From Flavobacterium marginilacus (GTDB lineage Bacteria > Bacteroidota > Bacteroidia > Flavobacteriales > Flavobacteriaceae): a DNA stretch of 64,000 nt. The translations under genes and the position numbers were made by a program. Positions 47,123 to 56,423 of this stretch are shown here, piece after piece. Location of the stretch: NCBI RefSeq assembly GCF_026870155.1, contig NZ_CP113975.1:5208001-5272000 (forward strand), written 5' to 3'. The notes beneath the pieces are model-generated. The model had not been told where the DNA came from. It saw only the letters and a program-made list of their open reading frames with translations, and did no database searches. Within the stretch, counting starts at the first letter, position 1. Every line of letters begins with the position of its first letter.

Positions 47123-50041
47123 ATGAAGCTTGAAAATCTTGAAAAGCAATTAGCTGGAAAATTATTGTACGACAAAACCATACGTACACTTTATGCCACT
47201 GATGCAAGTGCTTACAAAGAAATGCCGTTGGCGGTAGCCATTCCAAAAACGAAAGAAGATATTCAAAAAATTATCGCTTTTGCCCGCGAAAACAAAAGCA
47301 GTGTCATTCCGCGTGCGGCCGGAACTTCTCTTGCCGGACAAGTGGTTGGAAACGGAATCGTGGTTGATATTTCACAGGAATTTACCAAAATCCTTTCGGT
47401 TGATCCGGTTGAAAAATCGGCTTGGGTAGAACCCGGAGTGATTCGCGACGAGCTGAATTTACATTTAAAATCCTATAAATTATTCTTTGGCCCTGAGACT
47501 TCGACCAGTAACCGCTGTATGATCGGCGGAATGGTAGGTAACAATGCCTGTGGAGCAAGATCCGTTATTTACGGTTCAACTCGTGAGCATTTGTTGGAAA
47601 TCAAAGGTTTCTTGGCCGATGGAAACGAAGTTACTTTTGGAGCGCTTACCAATGCCGAATTTGAAGACAAATGCAACGGAGTAAATGTGGTTAGTCCATT
47701 GGAACAGGCTATTTATGTTCAAGCGAAAGAATTACTAGGTTCGCCTGAAAATAGAGCTTTATTTGAGGAAAATTATCCTAAGAAAACCATTCCCAGAAGA
47801 AACACAGGTTACGCCTTAGATTTATTGGCAGACAGCCAGCCTTTTGGTGATCCAACCGAAAAATTCAATTTCTGTAAATTAATTGCAGGTTCTGAAGGAA
47901 CTTTGTTCTTTTCGACAGCGATAAAACTGAATTTAGTTGATGCCCTAAAACCGTTCGCCGGTTTGGTCTGCGTACACCACAACAGCATCAATGAGTCATT
48001 GAAAGCGAATTTAGAAGCATTGAAGTTCAACCCCGACAGTGTGGAGCTGATTGACCATTACATCTTGGAATGTACCAAAGAAAATATTGAGCAAAGCAAA
48101 AACAGATTCTTTGTGGAAGGTGATCCACAGGCGATTTTGGTTGTGGAATTTTTAAGAGATTCCAAAGAGGAAATCGTGCAGGCGGCCAAAGAAATGGAAG
48201 AATTGATGCGTTCCAAAAATTTGGGTTACCATTTCCCGATTGTATGGGGCGAAGACACCAATAAAGTCTGGAACTTGAGAAAAGCCGGATTGGGGTTATT
48301 GTCTAATATTCCCGGCGATGCCAAAGCCGTTGCGGTAATTGAAGACACTGCCGTTGACGTAAACGATTTACCTGATTTTATCGAAGATTTTAATGCCGTT
48401 CTAAAAGAGCGAAACCTCAGCTGTGTGCATTATGCGCACGCTGCAACAGGAGAATTACACCTTCGCCCGATCATTGACTTGAAAACCAAAGAAGGAACTG
48501 CGCTGTTCAGAACAATAGCTACCGATATCGCTCATTTGGTTAAAAAATATAAAGGCTCATTGAGTGGAGAACACGGAGATGGAAGACTTCGTGGGGAATT
48601 TATTCCGCTAATGTTGGGAGACGAAATCTACCAAATGTTTATCCAAGTAAAAAACACTTGGGATCCTTGGGGAATTTTTAATCCGGGGAAAGTTGTAAAT
48701 ACTCCTCCAATGGACACCAACCTGAGATACAATCCAGGTCAAGACACTCCAATGCCAGAAACGTATTTTGATTTCTCTGAACACAACGGATTTGTACGCG
48801 CTGCCGAAATGTGTAACGGATCGGGAGACTGTAGAAAAACCGAAAAAAGCGGTGGTACAATGTGCCCAAGTTATATGGCAACCCGTGATGAAAAACACAC
48901 CACCCGCGCCAGAGCCAACATTTTGAGAGAAACCATCACTAATTCGACCAAACAGAATAAATTCGATGACGAAGCTTTGCTTGAAGTTCTTGATTTATGT
49001 TTGAGCTGTAAAGGATGTAAATCCGAATGTCCTTCGAATGTGGATATGGCGAAGCTAAAAGCGGAAACCTTACAGCAATACCATGATAAAAACGGCGTGA
49101 AATTCCGTTCTAAGTTAATCGGTAATACTCCAAAAATCAATCAATTATTTGCTTCATTGCCTTGGCTGTATAATTTTGGTACCAAAGGAATCATTGGAAA
49201 CATTGTGAAAAGTGCAACCGGTTTTGCCACCGAAAGATCCTTGCCACAGATGTACAAAGTTACTTTTGCAAAATGGATAAAAAATTACAAGCAAACCGGT
49301 AATTTCGTTCAAGGGAAAGTATATTTATACAATGATGAATTCCTTAATTTCAATGACGTTGAAATTGGGCAGACTGCCGTGAAGCTGTTTAACCGATTAG
49401 GTTATGAAGTGGTCGTTCCTCAAATTAGTATCAGCGGAAGAACTTATCTTTCCAAAGGAATGCTGAAAGAAGCGCGTGAAATCGCCGAAAAGAATACTCA
49501 GGCTTTCGCCAAAGAAATGCCGGAAAACGCCATTTTGGTTGGAATCGAACCATCGGCTATCTTGTCATTCCGCGATGAATATCCTGATTTGTGCCGTGGT
49601 GATTTGAAAGAAAAAGCAAAGAAACATTCAGACAAAGCGATGCTTATCGAAGAATTCTTGGCCAAAGAACTAGACGAAGGGCGCATCACATCCGATTCTT
49701 TTACAGAAAACACAGAAAGAGTGCGAATGCATGGTCACTGTTTCCAAAAAGCCTTGTCTTCATTGGTGCCTCTTAAAAAAATCTTGATGTTGCCTAAAAA
49801 TTATACCGTTCTTAATATCCCAAGCGGCTGTTGCGGTATGGCGGGTTCTTTTGGTTATGAAAAAGAGCATTATGACATTTCGATGAAAGTTGGAGAATTG
49901 GTTTTATTCCCAACCATCCGTGCCGAAGAACAAGCGACCTTGATCTCTGCATCAGGAACGAGCTGCAGACACCAAATTAGCGACGGAACCAGCCGAAAAG
50001 CATTTCACCCTGTTGAGATACTTTTTAAGGCTTTAAAATAA
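47123..50041 (+). CDS. FAD-linked oxidase / Fe-S oxidoreductase, YdiJ-like (probable D-2-hydroxyglutarate dehydrogenase)
   Basis: This 972-residue protein fuses a GlcD-type FAD domain and a GlcF-type iron-sulfur domain. The FAD-binding P-R-A-A-G-T-S-L-A-G-Q lies near residue 73 and S-G-E-H-G-D-G-R near 480. Cysteine clusters follow: C-N-G-S-G-D-C near 563, C-L-S-C-K-G-C-K-S-E-C-P near 628, H-G-H-C-F-Q near 869 and S-G-C-C-G-M-A-G near 903. This layout matches YdiJ-type enzymes that oxidise D-2-hydroxyglutarate and pass electrons to the respiratory chain; D-lactate or glycolate are alternatives. Its position just after a SerA-type gene supports the hydroxyglutarate role, since SerA can make that compound as a by-product. 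A terminator follows the stop. Confidence 0.8.
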   Translation: MKLENLEKQLAGKLLYDKTIRTLYATDASAYKEMPLAVAIPKTKEDIQKIIAFARENKSSVIPRAAGTSLAGQVVGNGIVVDISQEFTKILSVDPVEKSAWVEPGVIRDELNLHLKSYKLFFGPETSTSNRCMIGGMVGNNACGARSVIYGSTREHLLEIKGFLADGNEVTFGALTNAEFEDKCNGVNVVSPLEQAIYVQAKELLGSPENRALFEENYPKKTIPRRNTGYALDLLADSQPFGDPTEKFNFCKLIAGSEGTLFFSTAIKLNLVDALKPFAGLVCVHHNSINESLKANLEALKFNPDSVELIDHYILECTKENIEQSKNRFFVEGDPQAILVVEFLRDSKEEIVQAAKEMEELMRSKNLGYHFPIVWGEDTNKVWNLRKAGLGLLSNIPGDAKAVAVIEDTAVDVNDLPDFIEDFNAVLKERNLSCVHYAHAATGELHLRPIIDLKTKEGTALFRTIATDIAHLVKKYKGSLSGEHGDGRLRGEFIPLMLGDEIYQMFIQVKNTWDPWGIFNPGKVVNTPPMDTNLRYNPGQDTPMPETYFDFSEHNGFVRAAEMCNGSGDCRKTEKSGGTMCPSYMATRDEKHTTRARANILRETITNSTKQNKFDDEALLEVLDLCLSCKGCKSECPSNVDMAKLKAETLQQYHDKNGVKFRSKLIGNTPKINQLFASLPWLYNFGTKGIIGNIVKSATGFATERSLPQMYKVTFAKWIKNYKQTGNFVQGKVYLYNDEFLNFNDVEIGQTAVKLFNRLGYEVVVPQISISGRTYLSKGMLKEAREIAEKNTQAFAKEMPENAILVGIEPSAILSFRDEYPDLCRGDLKEKAKKHSDKAMLIEEFLAKELDEGRITSDSFTENTERVRMHGHCFQKALSSLVPLKKILMLPKNYTVLNIPSGCCGMAGSFGYEKEHYDISMKVGELVLFPTIRAEEQATLISASGTSCRHQISDGTSRKAFHPVEILFKALK

Positions 50042-50064
50042 GTACAATTAGTTCTTTATATAAG

Positions 50065-50102
50065 AAATGCAGCTGTTTTGGAAATGGCTGCATTTTTTTT
50101 TT
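50065..50102 (+). terminator. Terminator after the FAD/Fe-S dehydrogenase gene
   Basis: Nine-bp arms (aaatgcagc / gctgcattt) with a 13-nt loop are followed by a T run to 50102, starting 24 nt after the stop. Confidence 0.8.
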
Positions 50103-50275
50103 GAGCTTGAAATCTTTAATGAAGGTATTTAATAATAAAAAATCAATTTGAAATTTTTTAAGAATCTTTTATATCTTTCGAAAATAATAATGCTTAATTC
50201 AACTGAGTTATTCTGCACAAATTTAGTCACATAAAACCAAAATAATTGATAATCCAAACTAATATACTACTAAAA

Positions 50276-50944
50276 ATGAGCGAAACTAAAATTGAAAATT
50301 TAGAAAATAAACTTGGCATCTTAAATCTGTTAGTGATCATTTTATCAATATATGTTTTAGGTTCGTTACTTGTTGATTCTTTTGTAATTTTGTCACCTGA
50401 AACTTCGACTCTTTTAAATTATATAGACAACACAATTTGTGCTTTTTTCTTTGTAGAATTTTGTATTCGTTTTTTCAAAACAGAAAATAAATTAAAATTT
50501 ATGCGTTGGGGCTGGGTTGATTTAATTTCTTGCATTCCAATGGTAAATTATTTGCGAACAGGAAGATTATTACGTTTAATACGTCTGCTTCGTATCGTTA
50601 GAGCTTTTAGATCAACAAAACATTTGATAAGTCATATTTTTGCTAATAAAGCACAAGGAGCCTTAACCTCTGTTTCTATCATTGCAGTTTTACTTATTAT
50701 ATTTTCTGCGATTGCTATACTACAAGTAGAAAAAGATCCAAATAGTAATATTAAAACTGCTGAAGATGCTATTTGGTGGGCGTATGTTACGATTACAACG
50801 GTTGGTTATGGTGATAAATTTCCTGTTACCACAGAAGGGCGAATAATCGCATCAGTTTTAATGACAGCTGGAGTTGGACTTTTTGGAACATTTACAGCTT
50901 ACGTTGCTTCACTGTTTGTTATTGATAATAAGAATACAAATTAG
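50276..50944 (+). CDS. Voltage-gated potassium channel-like protein
   Basis: This 222-residue protein has six predicted membrane segments. The S4-like helix carries regularly spaced arginines (R-L-L-R-L-I-R-L-L-R-I-V-R, about residues 100-116), and a pore loop has the potassium selectivity filter T-V-G-Y-G-D near residue 182. It would form a tetrameric K+ channel in the cytoplasmic membrane, setting membrane potential or volume. There is no C-terminal RCK/TrkA-N ligand domain. I chose the ATG at 50276 because the upstream TTG adds only an unlikely ten-residue leader. Confidence 0.88.
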   Translation: MSETKIENLENKLGILNLLVIILSIYVLGSLLVDSFVILSPETSTLLNYIDNTICAFFFVEFCIRFFKTENKLKFMRWGWVDLISCIPMVNYLRTGRLLRLIRLLRIVRAFRSTKHLISHIFANKAQGALTSVSIIAVLLIIFSAIAILQVEKDPNSNIKTAEDAIWWAYVTITTVGYGDKFPVTTEGRIIASVLMTAGVGLFGTFTAYVASLFVIDNKNTN

Positions 50945-50971
50945 GCGATTTGAATAATATTATTAAAACCA

Positions 50972-51324
50972 ATGGTAACAATTGATTCCCTTCGAAAACT
51001 AGCCCTTTCATTCCCTGAAGCCACCGAGGAACCACACTTTGAAAAAACATCTTTCAGAGTAAAAAAAAAATCTTTGCCACCTATGATGAAAAACTCAAAA
51101 GAGCCTGCATAAAATTATCCGAAATTGACCAAGACTTTTTTTCATCAGCAGATAAAACCATTATTTATCCACTGGAAAACAAATGGGGCAAACAAGGCTG
51201 GACATTAATCGAAATGGAATAAGTCCACGAAGATTTATTTATTGATGCTTTGACAACTGCTTATTGTGAAACAGCACCAAAAAGACTTGCTGAAAAATTA
51301 CGTCCAAATAATCAATACCCCTAA
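50972..51324 (+). pseudogene. Decayed MmcQ/YjbR-family gene
   Basis: Reading from the ATG at 50972 gives a typical MmcQ/YjbR start (L-R-K-L-A-L-S-F-P-E-A). At a run of ten A (51061-51070) the frame is lost. Adding one base restores the family sequence F-A-T-Y-D-E-K-L-K-R-A, continuing to W-G-K-Q-G-W-T-L-I-E-M-E. There a TAA replaces one codon before V-H-E-D-L-F, and the natural end is at 51322. With a frameshift plus a stop the gene is almost certainly dead. The intact family are small DNA-binding-like proteins of unclear role. Confidence 0.75.
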
Positions 51325-51347
51325 CAGAAATATTGATTGAAGAAATC

Positions 51348-52081
51348 ATGACAGCAAAAAAGCCGACTATAAAAAAAGTCTTAAAGAAAATCTGGATAAT
51401 AGCTGGGATAGTTTTCACGCTTTGGCTGTTCTATTCATCAGAATCATATGGAGTGAGTAATCAGTCACTAGAAGAAAGCGCTACAATTAAAACACTGAAT
51501 ACTGATGATTATTATAGTTTTACGCCAAAAGAAGCATTTAAAAATGTATTTATTTTTTTCCTGGCGCAATGGTTGATCCAAAAGCATATGTCCCGCTTTG
51601 CAGAAAAATAGCAGAAAACAATATACAGGTTTATTTAATCAAAATACCTTCGCAGCTTGCATCCAAAGGATATAACAAACCAAAAGAATTACACTTACTT
51701 AGTGATAAAACCAAAACATACATCCTTTCGGGTCATTCATTAGGAGCTAAAATGGGCGCTCAGTTTGTATTTGAAAACCCTAAATTAATAGACAAGCTGA
51801 TACTCATTGGCAGTACACATCCAAAAACGATTTCTCTAGCGGACTGCAAAATACCCATCTTAAAAATTTACGGATCAAATGACGGTGTAGCTGACGAAAA
51901 ATCAATTTTAGACAATAAATCAAAACTTCCAAAAACAGCACAATTTCAAAAAATAGAAGGTGCTAATCATTCGCAATTTGGTTATTATGGATTTCAATTA
52001 GAAGATAATCAAGCAAGTATCACAAGAGAAGAACAGCAGGCTACAACTTTGAAGATTATTTTAAAATTTATAAATAACTAA
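51348..52081 (+). pseudogene. Alpha/beta hydrolase gene with a frameshift
   Basis: The first part, from the ATG at 51348, encodes a membrane-anchoring helix (about residues 14-30) and reads V-F-I-F-F. One missing base in the T/C run at about 51551-51560 then shifts frame. With one base added the text becomes F-F-P-G-A-M-V-D-P-K-A-Y, the usual start of the alpha/beta hydrolase core. The rest, to 52081, has the nucleophile elbow G-H-S-L-G-A (near 51730-51747), a late Asp (N-D-G-V-A) and the catalytic-type His in A-N-H-S-Q. The break is in a homopolymer, so either a real mutation or a sequence error is possible. The substrate is unknown. Confidence 0.7.
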
Positions 52082-52421
52082 AAAGAGGTCCATACATTTG
52101 ATTTTCTAAATAAAAAAAGTATTCTAACAATGCTGTTAGATTAATATGCCTATCCGCAAAACATACTAAATGTTTTTTTTGCCACTGATTACACAGATTC
52201 TCACAGATTTTACATGCATGTTTTAGAAATCTGTGTTAATCTTTATAATCTGTGGCCAATATTATCGATTGGATATTAGTCACGGAAGTCATATAGATTA
52301 ATATTTCCTGACAAAAATTCACCAAGTATAACTCTCGCGAATACGCTATAACACAAAGAAATCTAATCTAAATGTGAATTTAAATTGATGAGTTGGTCTT
52401 AATTTAAGACAGGTATGCACA
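52082..52421. other. Intergenic region with a palindromic repeat
   Basis: This 340-nt region lies between convergent genes. Apart from the palindrome at 52181-52256, nothing coding or regulatory was recognised. Confidence 0.5.
52181..52256. repeat. Intergenic palindrome, ccacagatt family
   Basis: Imperfect 30-nt arms (gccactgattacacagatt... and ...taatctgtggc) resemble the perfect element at 44554-44608. It lies between convergent genes and could end both transcripts. Confidence 0.55.
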
Positions 52422-52652
52422 TTACTGGCTACGATAATGTCTAATTAAATACAAAATATTGATTCCCAATATAAATGCATTTGTGATAATAATTGGCAAA
52501 GAAGCAGCCAGCATAAAGCCATAAATGATAAATAAAATACAGCCCGCAGAATTTACAATCCGCAGGGTATTGATGTTTTTCATTAAAAATGAAGTCATCA
52601 ATACGAATGATGCTAAATAACCTACCCATTCTGTTAAAGAAATATCCATCAT
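52422..52652 (-). CDS. Small membrane protein, YgjV/SemiSWEET-like
   Basis: This 76-residue protein consists of three predicted membrane helices (about residues 8-22, 30-50 and 54-70) with the pattern G-Y-L-A-S-F-V-L-M-T-S-F and N-S-A-G-C-I-L-F-I-I-Y-G. This resembles the YgjV family and three-helix SemiSWEET-type half-transporters. Function cannot be given from sequence alone. Two adjacent ATG codons are possible starts. It is located 69 nt from the 3' end of the DUF1501 gene on the same strand and could be co-transcribed with it. Confidence 0.65.
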   Translation of the reverse strand: MMDISLTEWVGYLASFVLMTSFLMKNINTLRIVNSAGCILFIIYGFMLAASLPIIITNAFILGINILYLIRHYRSQ

Positions 52653-52721
52653 GTTATTTAATTTAAAGAGAGATAAAAATAGGTTATTGTCTTGATTCTT
52701 AATATATAAAATTTATGTTTT

Positions 52722-53891
52722 TTAAAACAAACCCTCCAATACTTTATTTTGGATTCCAATTTTTGTAAAGTCAAAATTCAGTTTATTCTTCAAAATGGAA
52801 GCATAAACACTTCTAAAATCAATTTCATGGCGCAAATCACCATTGTCCAAATTGCTGAGATTGGGGTTATTTCCAATAATTTTTCCTTGATTATTACCTC
52901 CGATGATAAACATTGGAGCCGCTGTTCCGTGATCAGTTCCCCGTCCGTTGTCTTTTACACGGCGTCCAAATTCAGAGAAAACTACGATAGTTACGTTTTG
53001 TAACTGCTGTGATTTTTTTAAATCTTTGTAGAAACTAAAAACAGCATCATTAAGTTCAGTCAATCTGTTTTTGTGAATAGAAAGCTGATTATCATGGGTA
53101 TCAAAACCGCCAAGGGAAGTATAATACACCTTGGAATTTAAGTTACCTTTTATCAATTTCGAAATCCATTCGAGGTTTTTTGCCAAGCCTGTTTTTGGAT
53201 AAACCACATCTGAAGCAGCTGATTTTGCTAATGCTTTCTGAATTTCATCTGAACCTTCTATAACAGAGTTTGCCACTTTTCGAACAAAATCCAATTGAGG
53301 ATTTCCCGATAACTGCCCTTCATTTTCCTGTCTGTTTTTGGTTTTAAACCGTTCGGGATCTTTTACAGTAATTGAATTCGGTTCATCTCCTTTCAGTGCC
53401 AAGTTATCAATAGTGTCAATATTTATTCCTGCTGTAGGCTGATGCTCCCTGCACTGCAGATCCAGATAACGCCCAAGCCAGCCGTCATTTAAATATTCTT
53501 GATTTGTGGGTGCTGTCTGCCAGATTTCCTGGCTTCTGAAATGAGAACGCACCGGATTTGCATAACCAACATTTTGGATAACAGATAAATCACCGCTTTG
53601 CTGCATGCTCGCAAACCCTTTCAAAGCAGGATGAAAAGCCATTCCTTTTGCAGTATTTAAAACCTCACCTTTCGAAATAGCAATTGCCGGACGTGAATTA
53701 TAATACAGCGCATCTTCAAAAGGAATAAAAGTGTTAAGCCCGTCGTTTCCGCCATTTAACTGCACAAAAACCACACATTGTTCGCCCAAAACCAAATTAG
53801 TCTGTGAGCCAAAAGAATATAAAAAATCAGGTAACAGAAGTGATCCTCCTGTAAATGTTCCCGTAAGCGCTAAAAATTTTCTTCTGTCCAT
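52722..53891 (-). CDS. DUF1501 family protein with twin-arginine-like signal
   Basis: This 389-residue protein starts M-D-R-R-K-F-L-A-L-T-G, a Tat-type signal, followed by a hydrophobic stretch to about residue 28. It has V-Q-L-N-G-G-N-D-G-L-N near residue 42, G-G-F-D-T-H-D near 265 and G-R-G-T-D-H-G near 325, the conserved segments of DUF1501, a family related to alkaline-phosphatase-like/sulfatase folds. Its biochemical role is not established. It follows the DUF1800 gene after 79 nt; the two families are found together in many bacteria, so a joint exported function is likely. Confidence 0.82.
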   Translation of the reverse strand: MDRRKFLALTGTFTGGSLLLPDFLYSFGSQTNLVLGEQCVVFVQLNGGNDGLNTFIPFEDALYYNSRPAIAISKGEVLNTAKGMAFHPALKGFASMQQSGDLSVIQNVGYANPVRSHFRSQEIWQTAPTNQEYLNDGWLGRYLDLQCREHQPTAGINIDTIDNLALKGDEPNSITVKDPERFKTKNRQENEGQLSGNPQLDFVRKVANSVIEGSDEIQKALAKSAASDVVYPKTGLAKNLEWISKLIKGNLNSKVYYTSLGGFDTHDNQLSIHKNRLTELNDAVFSFYKDLKKSQQLQNVTIVVFSEFGRRVKDNGRGTDHGTAAPMFIIGGNNQGKIIGNNPNLSNLDNGDLRHEIDFRSVYASILKNKLNFDFTKIGIQNKVLEGLF

Positions 53892-53970
53892 GATGAATAA
53901 GTCTTAAGGTTGAAAAGCCATAAATTCTAAAACCCTCATTAAGTTTAACTTTATGGTCTTTCTCTAACTA

Positions 53971-55365
53971 TTATATTAATTGAAACTCAGGAGTTTTTAC
54001 CATAAAATTGAATAACCGCAATACAGCATTGTCCGAACCTTCTGTATTACTGTCAAAATCATACTTTAAAATTCTTTCGAAATCCTCCTGATCGGATGCA
54101 TCGGTTTTAAACAGCAGACGGTTTTCGAGTTCGGCAATGATTACTTTATTGCTTCCGCTTTTATCCCAATCCAGTTTCACTTTAAACTGCCTATTTGGAT
54201 TTTGAGCCATCATCTGATTTTCAATATTTTGTTTATTCCCACGAGTTAAGTTTTTACCATTACAAAGGAGATCAGCAACATTGCTCCGCTGTAAAAAAAC
54301 CTGTGAAGTAAGCCAGGAATTACCTCCGTCCCACCCTTTTACATTGGGCTGATTGAACAGATCCATTCCTTGATCTCTTAGAAATTTAGCAATTAATCTT
54401 TCATTTGGGTTTTCGATATTGAGTTCGTTTGTCAGTTGCAGAATATATTCCAATGGGCTTTTAATCTTGGAACCAGCATTATTTTTGGCAAATTCTTCAA
54501 TAAATATCTTGGTTAATAAGGGCTTTATTTCAAAATCCTTTTTTCTCAGATAATCACCATAGTAGTGAACCAGTTCTTCTTTTGGATTATCGTAAATGAA
54601 CCACTGCATTATTTTTCGGGTAATCAGATAAGGTATATTCGGCTGTTCAAAAATAATGTCAATCATTTCATCGATTTTAAAACTGCCTTTTTTCCCAAAA
54701 TAAACAAAGCTCTCATTATCTTCAAATTTTGGTCTGTAAACGGCTCCATCATCACCTAGACCTAGACCAGCAAGGCCTTTGGCACCGTTTTTTATATCAT
54801 CTTCCGAGTAATTACCGATTCCGAGTGTGAAAAGCTCCAATAATTCCCTGCTTAAATTTTCGTTGAGTTTGCCTTTTCGGTTGTCTGTATTATCCAGATA
54901 ACGCACCATTGCATTGCTTTTAACAATTTCCTTAGTCAGGGTTTTGAAATTTCCAAAAGCATTTTTCCTTAAAATCTGATTGTGCTGAAAAAGCCAGTAA
55001 TTTACTTTCACCTTTGAAAACGCAGCCACATAATGATTATGCCAGAAACAAGTCATTTTTTCGCGAAGCGGAAATTCTGAAGTGACCATTTTATCAATCC
55101 ACCAGATTTTCATTTCTTCAAAAGTCTGCCGTTCTAGTTTCTGTTTTTCCTGTTTTTGTTCCCTTGGGGCATTTTTATACAAATCCCGAAACTGCTGAAA
55201 TTCAGCTATTGTTTTTGGGCTGTTTTCCAAAAAGGAAGGAATAGAGGAATCTACTGGAGCCGAAAATGAATTTTCAAGAAAAGAAGCCAGTTCTTTTTTA
55301 GAAATTTTCGATGCTTCTTTATCAGTAAAACCCAAACGAAGTGACCAAAGCACATTTTGATTCAT
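53971..55365 (-). CDS. DUF1800 family protein
   Basis: This 464-residue protein shows the family's conserved segments: W-H-N-H-Y-V near residue 110, E-N-L-S-R-E-L-L-E-L-F-T-L-G near 170, and a later G-W-D-G-G-N-S-W motif near 345. Function is unknown, and it is paired with DUF1501 here as elsewhere. No signal peptide is evident from the chosen ATG, in contrast to its Tat-type partner, so the two may be exported as a complex. No promoter consensus was found in the 319 nt upstream on the minus strand. Confidence 0.82.
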   Translation of the reverse strand: MNQNVLWSLRLGFTDKEASKISKKELASFLENSFSAPVDSSIPSFLENSPKTIAEFQQFRDLYKNAPREQKQEKQKLERQTFEEMKIWWIDKMVTSEFPLREKMTCFWHNHYVAAFSKVKVNYWLFQHNQILRKNAFGNFKTLTKEIVKSNAMVRYLDNTDNRKGKLNENLSRELLELFTLGIGNYSEDDIKNGAKGLAGLGLGDDGAVYRPKFEDNESFVYFGKKGSFKIDEMIDIIFEQPNIPYLITRKIMQWFIYDNPKEELVHYYGDYLRKKDFEIKPLLTKIFIEEFAKNNAGSKIKSPLEYILQLTNELNIENPNERLIAKFLRDQGMDLFNQPNVKGWDGGNSWLTSQVFLQRSNVADLLCNGKNLTRGNKQNIENQMMAQNPNRQFKVKLDWDKSGSNKVIIAELENRLLFKTDASDQEDFERILKYDFDSNTEGSDNAVLRLFNFMVKTPEFQLI

Positions 55366-55684
55366 AATAAAAGTGTTTAGATGAATGCGAAATCGTTTTA
55401 GTTTGACCGGTTTTTATGAAAATGGTTTAATTATAATCATAAAAAAATACGTATCGTGTAATACAAATGACTTTGAACTGCGCTAGTTACTGGTTATAAC
55501 GGGAATCTTAGAAATAAATTTTATGATTTAAAAGCACCGCAACCGATACAAAAAATATTCCTGCTGTTTGAATTTAGTAATCAAAATCGCATATGTACAC
55601 AATTTTTTATATATTTGAAATTAAGCTTCTGCCTAAACAGCAGGGCAGTCATTTAAAACTAACATCCAAAAACGAATTAAACAA
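55366..55684. other. Divergent spacer between DUF1800 and a membrane-protein gene
   Basis: This 319-nt AT-rich region has a TATATTTG box at 55610-55617 pointing to the right-hand gene, without a convincing TTG partner. Nothing else was recognised. Confidence 0.45.
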
Positions 55685-56314
55685 TTGAACACTATTCAAT
55701 CATTGCCCCCCGATTTAAAATCAGTTATTGGAACAGAAAAAATTGATTTTTCTATTCTTGCCAAGAGAAAACAGCCCTTAAAAAATTCCTTCGGACTTAT
55801 CATTTTTGGAACCATCTGGACAGCATTTATCAGCATTTTTGTATTTGCTTTTATAGTCCCGCTTTTTAAGGGCGAAGAGGTTCATTTTAAAGTAAACGAT
55901 GAACCGGTAACCGGCAGCTGGGAGAATTTTGACCAAATGCTTGTTCCTACACTGTTGATTGGAGTTTTTGTTTTAATAGGAATAGGTATTTTAAGCAGCG
56001 GTTTTTACTCATTCTTTCAAAAAGGCGGTAATTTTGTGGGCACTCCAAACAGACTGATTCATTACCGAAAAGGAACTATAACCACCTATGACTGGGAGCA
56101 GTTTTCCGGGAATATGGAAATAAACAGTAAAAAAGAAGACATGTCAATGGAACTACGCACAGGGAAAATGGTAAGTGAAAAGAACAAACCCGATAAGTAT
56201 GTTCCCGATGTCATTTATATTTCGGGAGTTACTGATATTTTAGAAATCGAAAGAATATGCAGAAACAGAATTAAAGAAAATGATCCTACTCCTGCCGCTG
56301 TTTCCTTTTTTTAA
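55685..56314 (+). CDS. Two-helix membrane protein of unknown function
   Basis: This 209-residue protein has membrane helices at about residues 36-60 and 87-110, with a lysine-rich cytosolic start and a C-terminal domain of mixed strands and helices. No domain was recognised. The only reasonable start is a TTG at 55685, since no ATG occurs before the first membrane helix. It has a promoter-type box 68 nt upstream and ends at a bidirectional terminator shared with the convergent gene. Confidence 0.6.
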   Translation: MNTIQSLPPDLKSVIGTEKIDFSILAKRKQPLKNSFGLIIFGTIWTAFISIFVFAFIVPLFKGEEVHFKVNDEPVTGSWENFDQMLVPTLLIGVFVLIGIGILSSGFYSFFQKGGNFVGTPNRLIHYRKGTITTYDWEQFSGNMEINSKKEDMSMELRTGKMVSEKNKPDKYVPDVIYISGVTDILEIERICRNRIKENDPTPAAVSFF

Positions 56315-56349
56315 TATTTCAAAGTGATTGATACCGCAGAGTATTGGCA

Positions 56350-56391
56350 TCAAAAAAGCCTAATCAGAATATTTTGATTAGGCTTTTTTGA
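56350..56391. terminator. Bidirectional terminator
   Basis: Perfect 17-bp arms (tcaaaaaagcctaatca / tgattaggcttttttga) around an 8-nt loop, with A and T runs inside the arms, lie between the convergent genes ending at 56314 and 56424. Confidence 0.9.
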
Positions 56392-56423
56392 TAATACTAT
56401 TTTTACTGGAGTAAATTATGGAT

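Noticed and set aside
51545..51570. Programmed frameshifting in the alpha/beta hydrolase gene
   Set aside because: No slippery heptamer with a downstream structure could be recognised, and a single missing base in a homopolymer is simpler.
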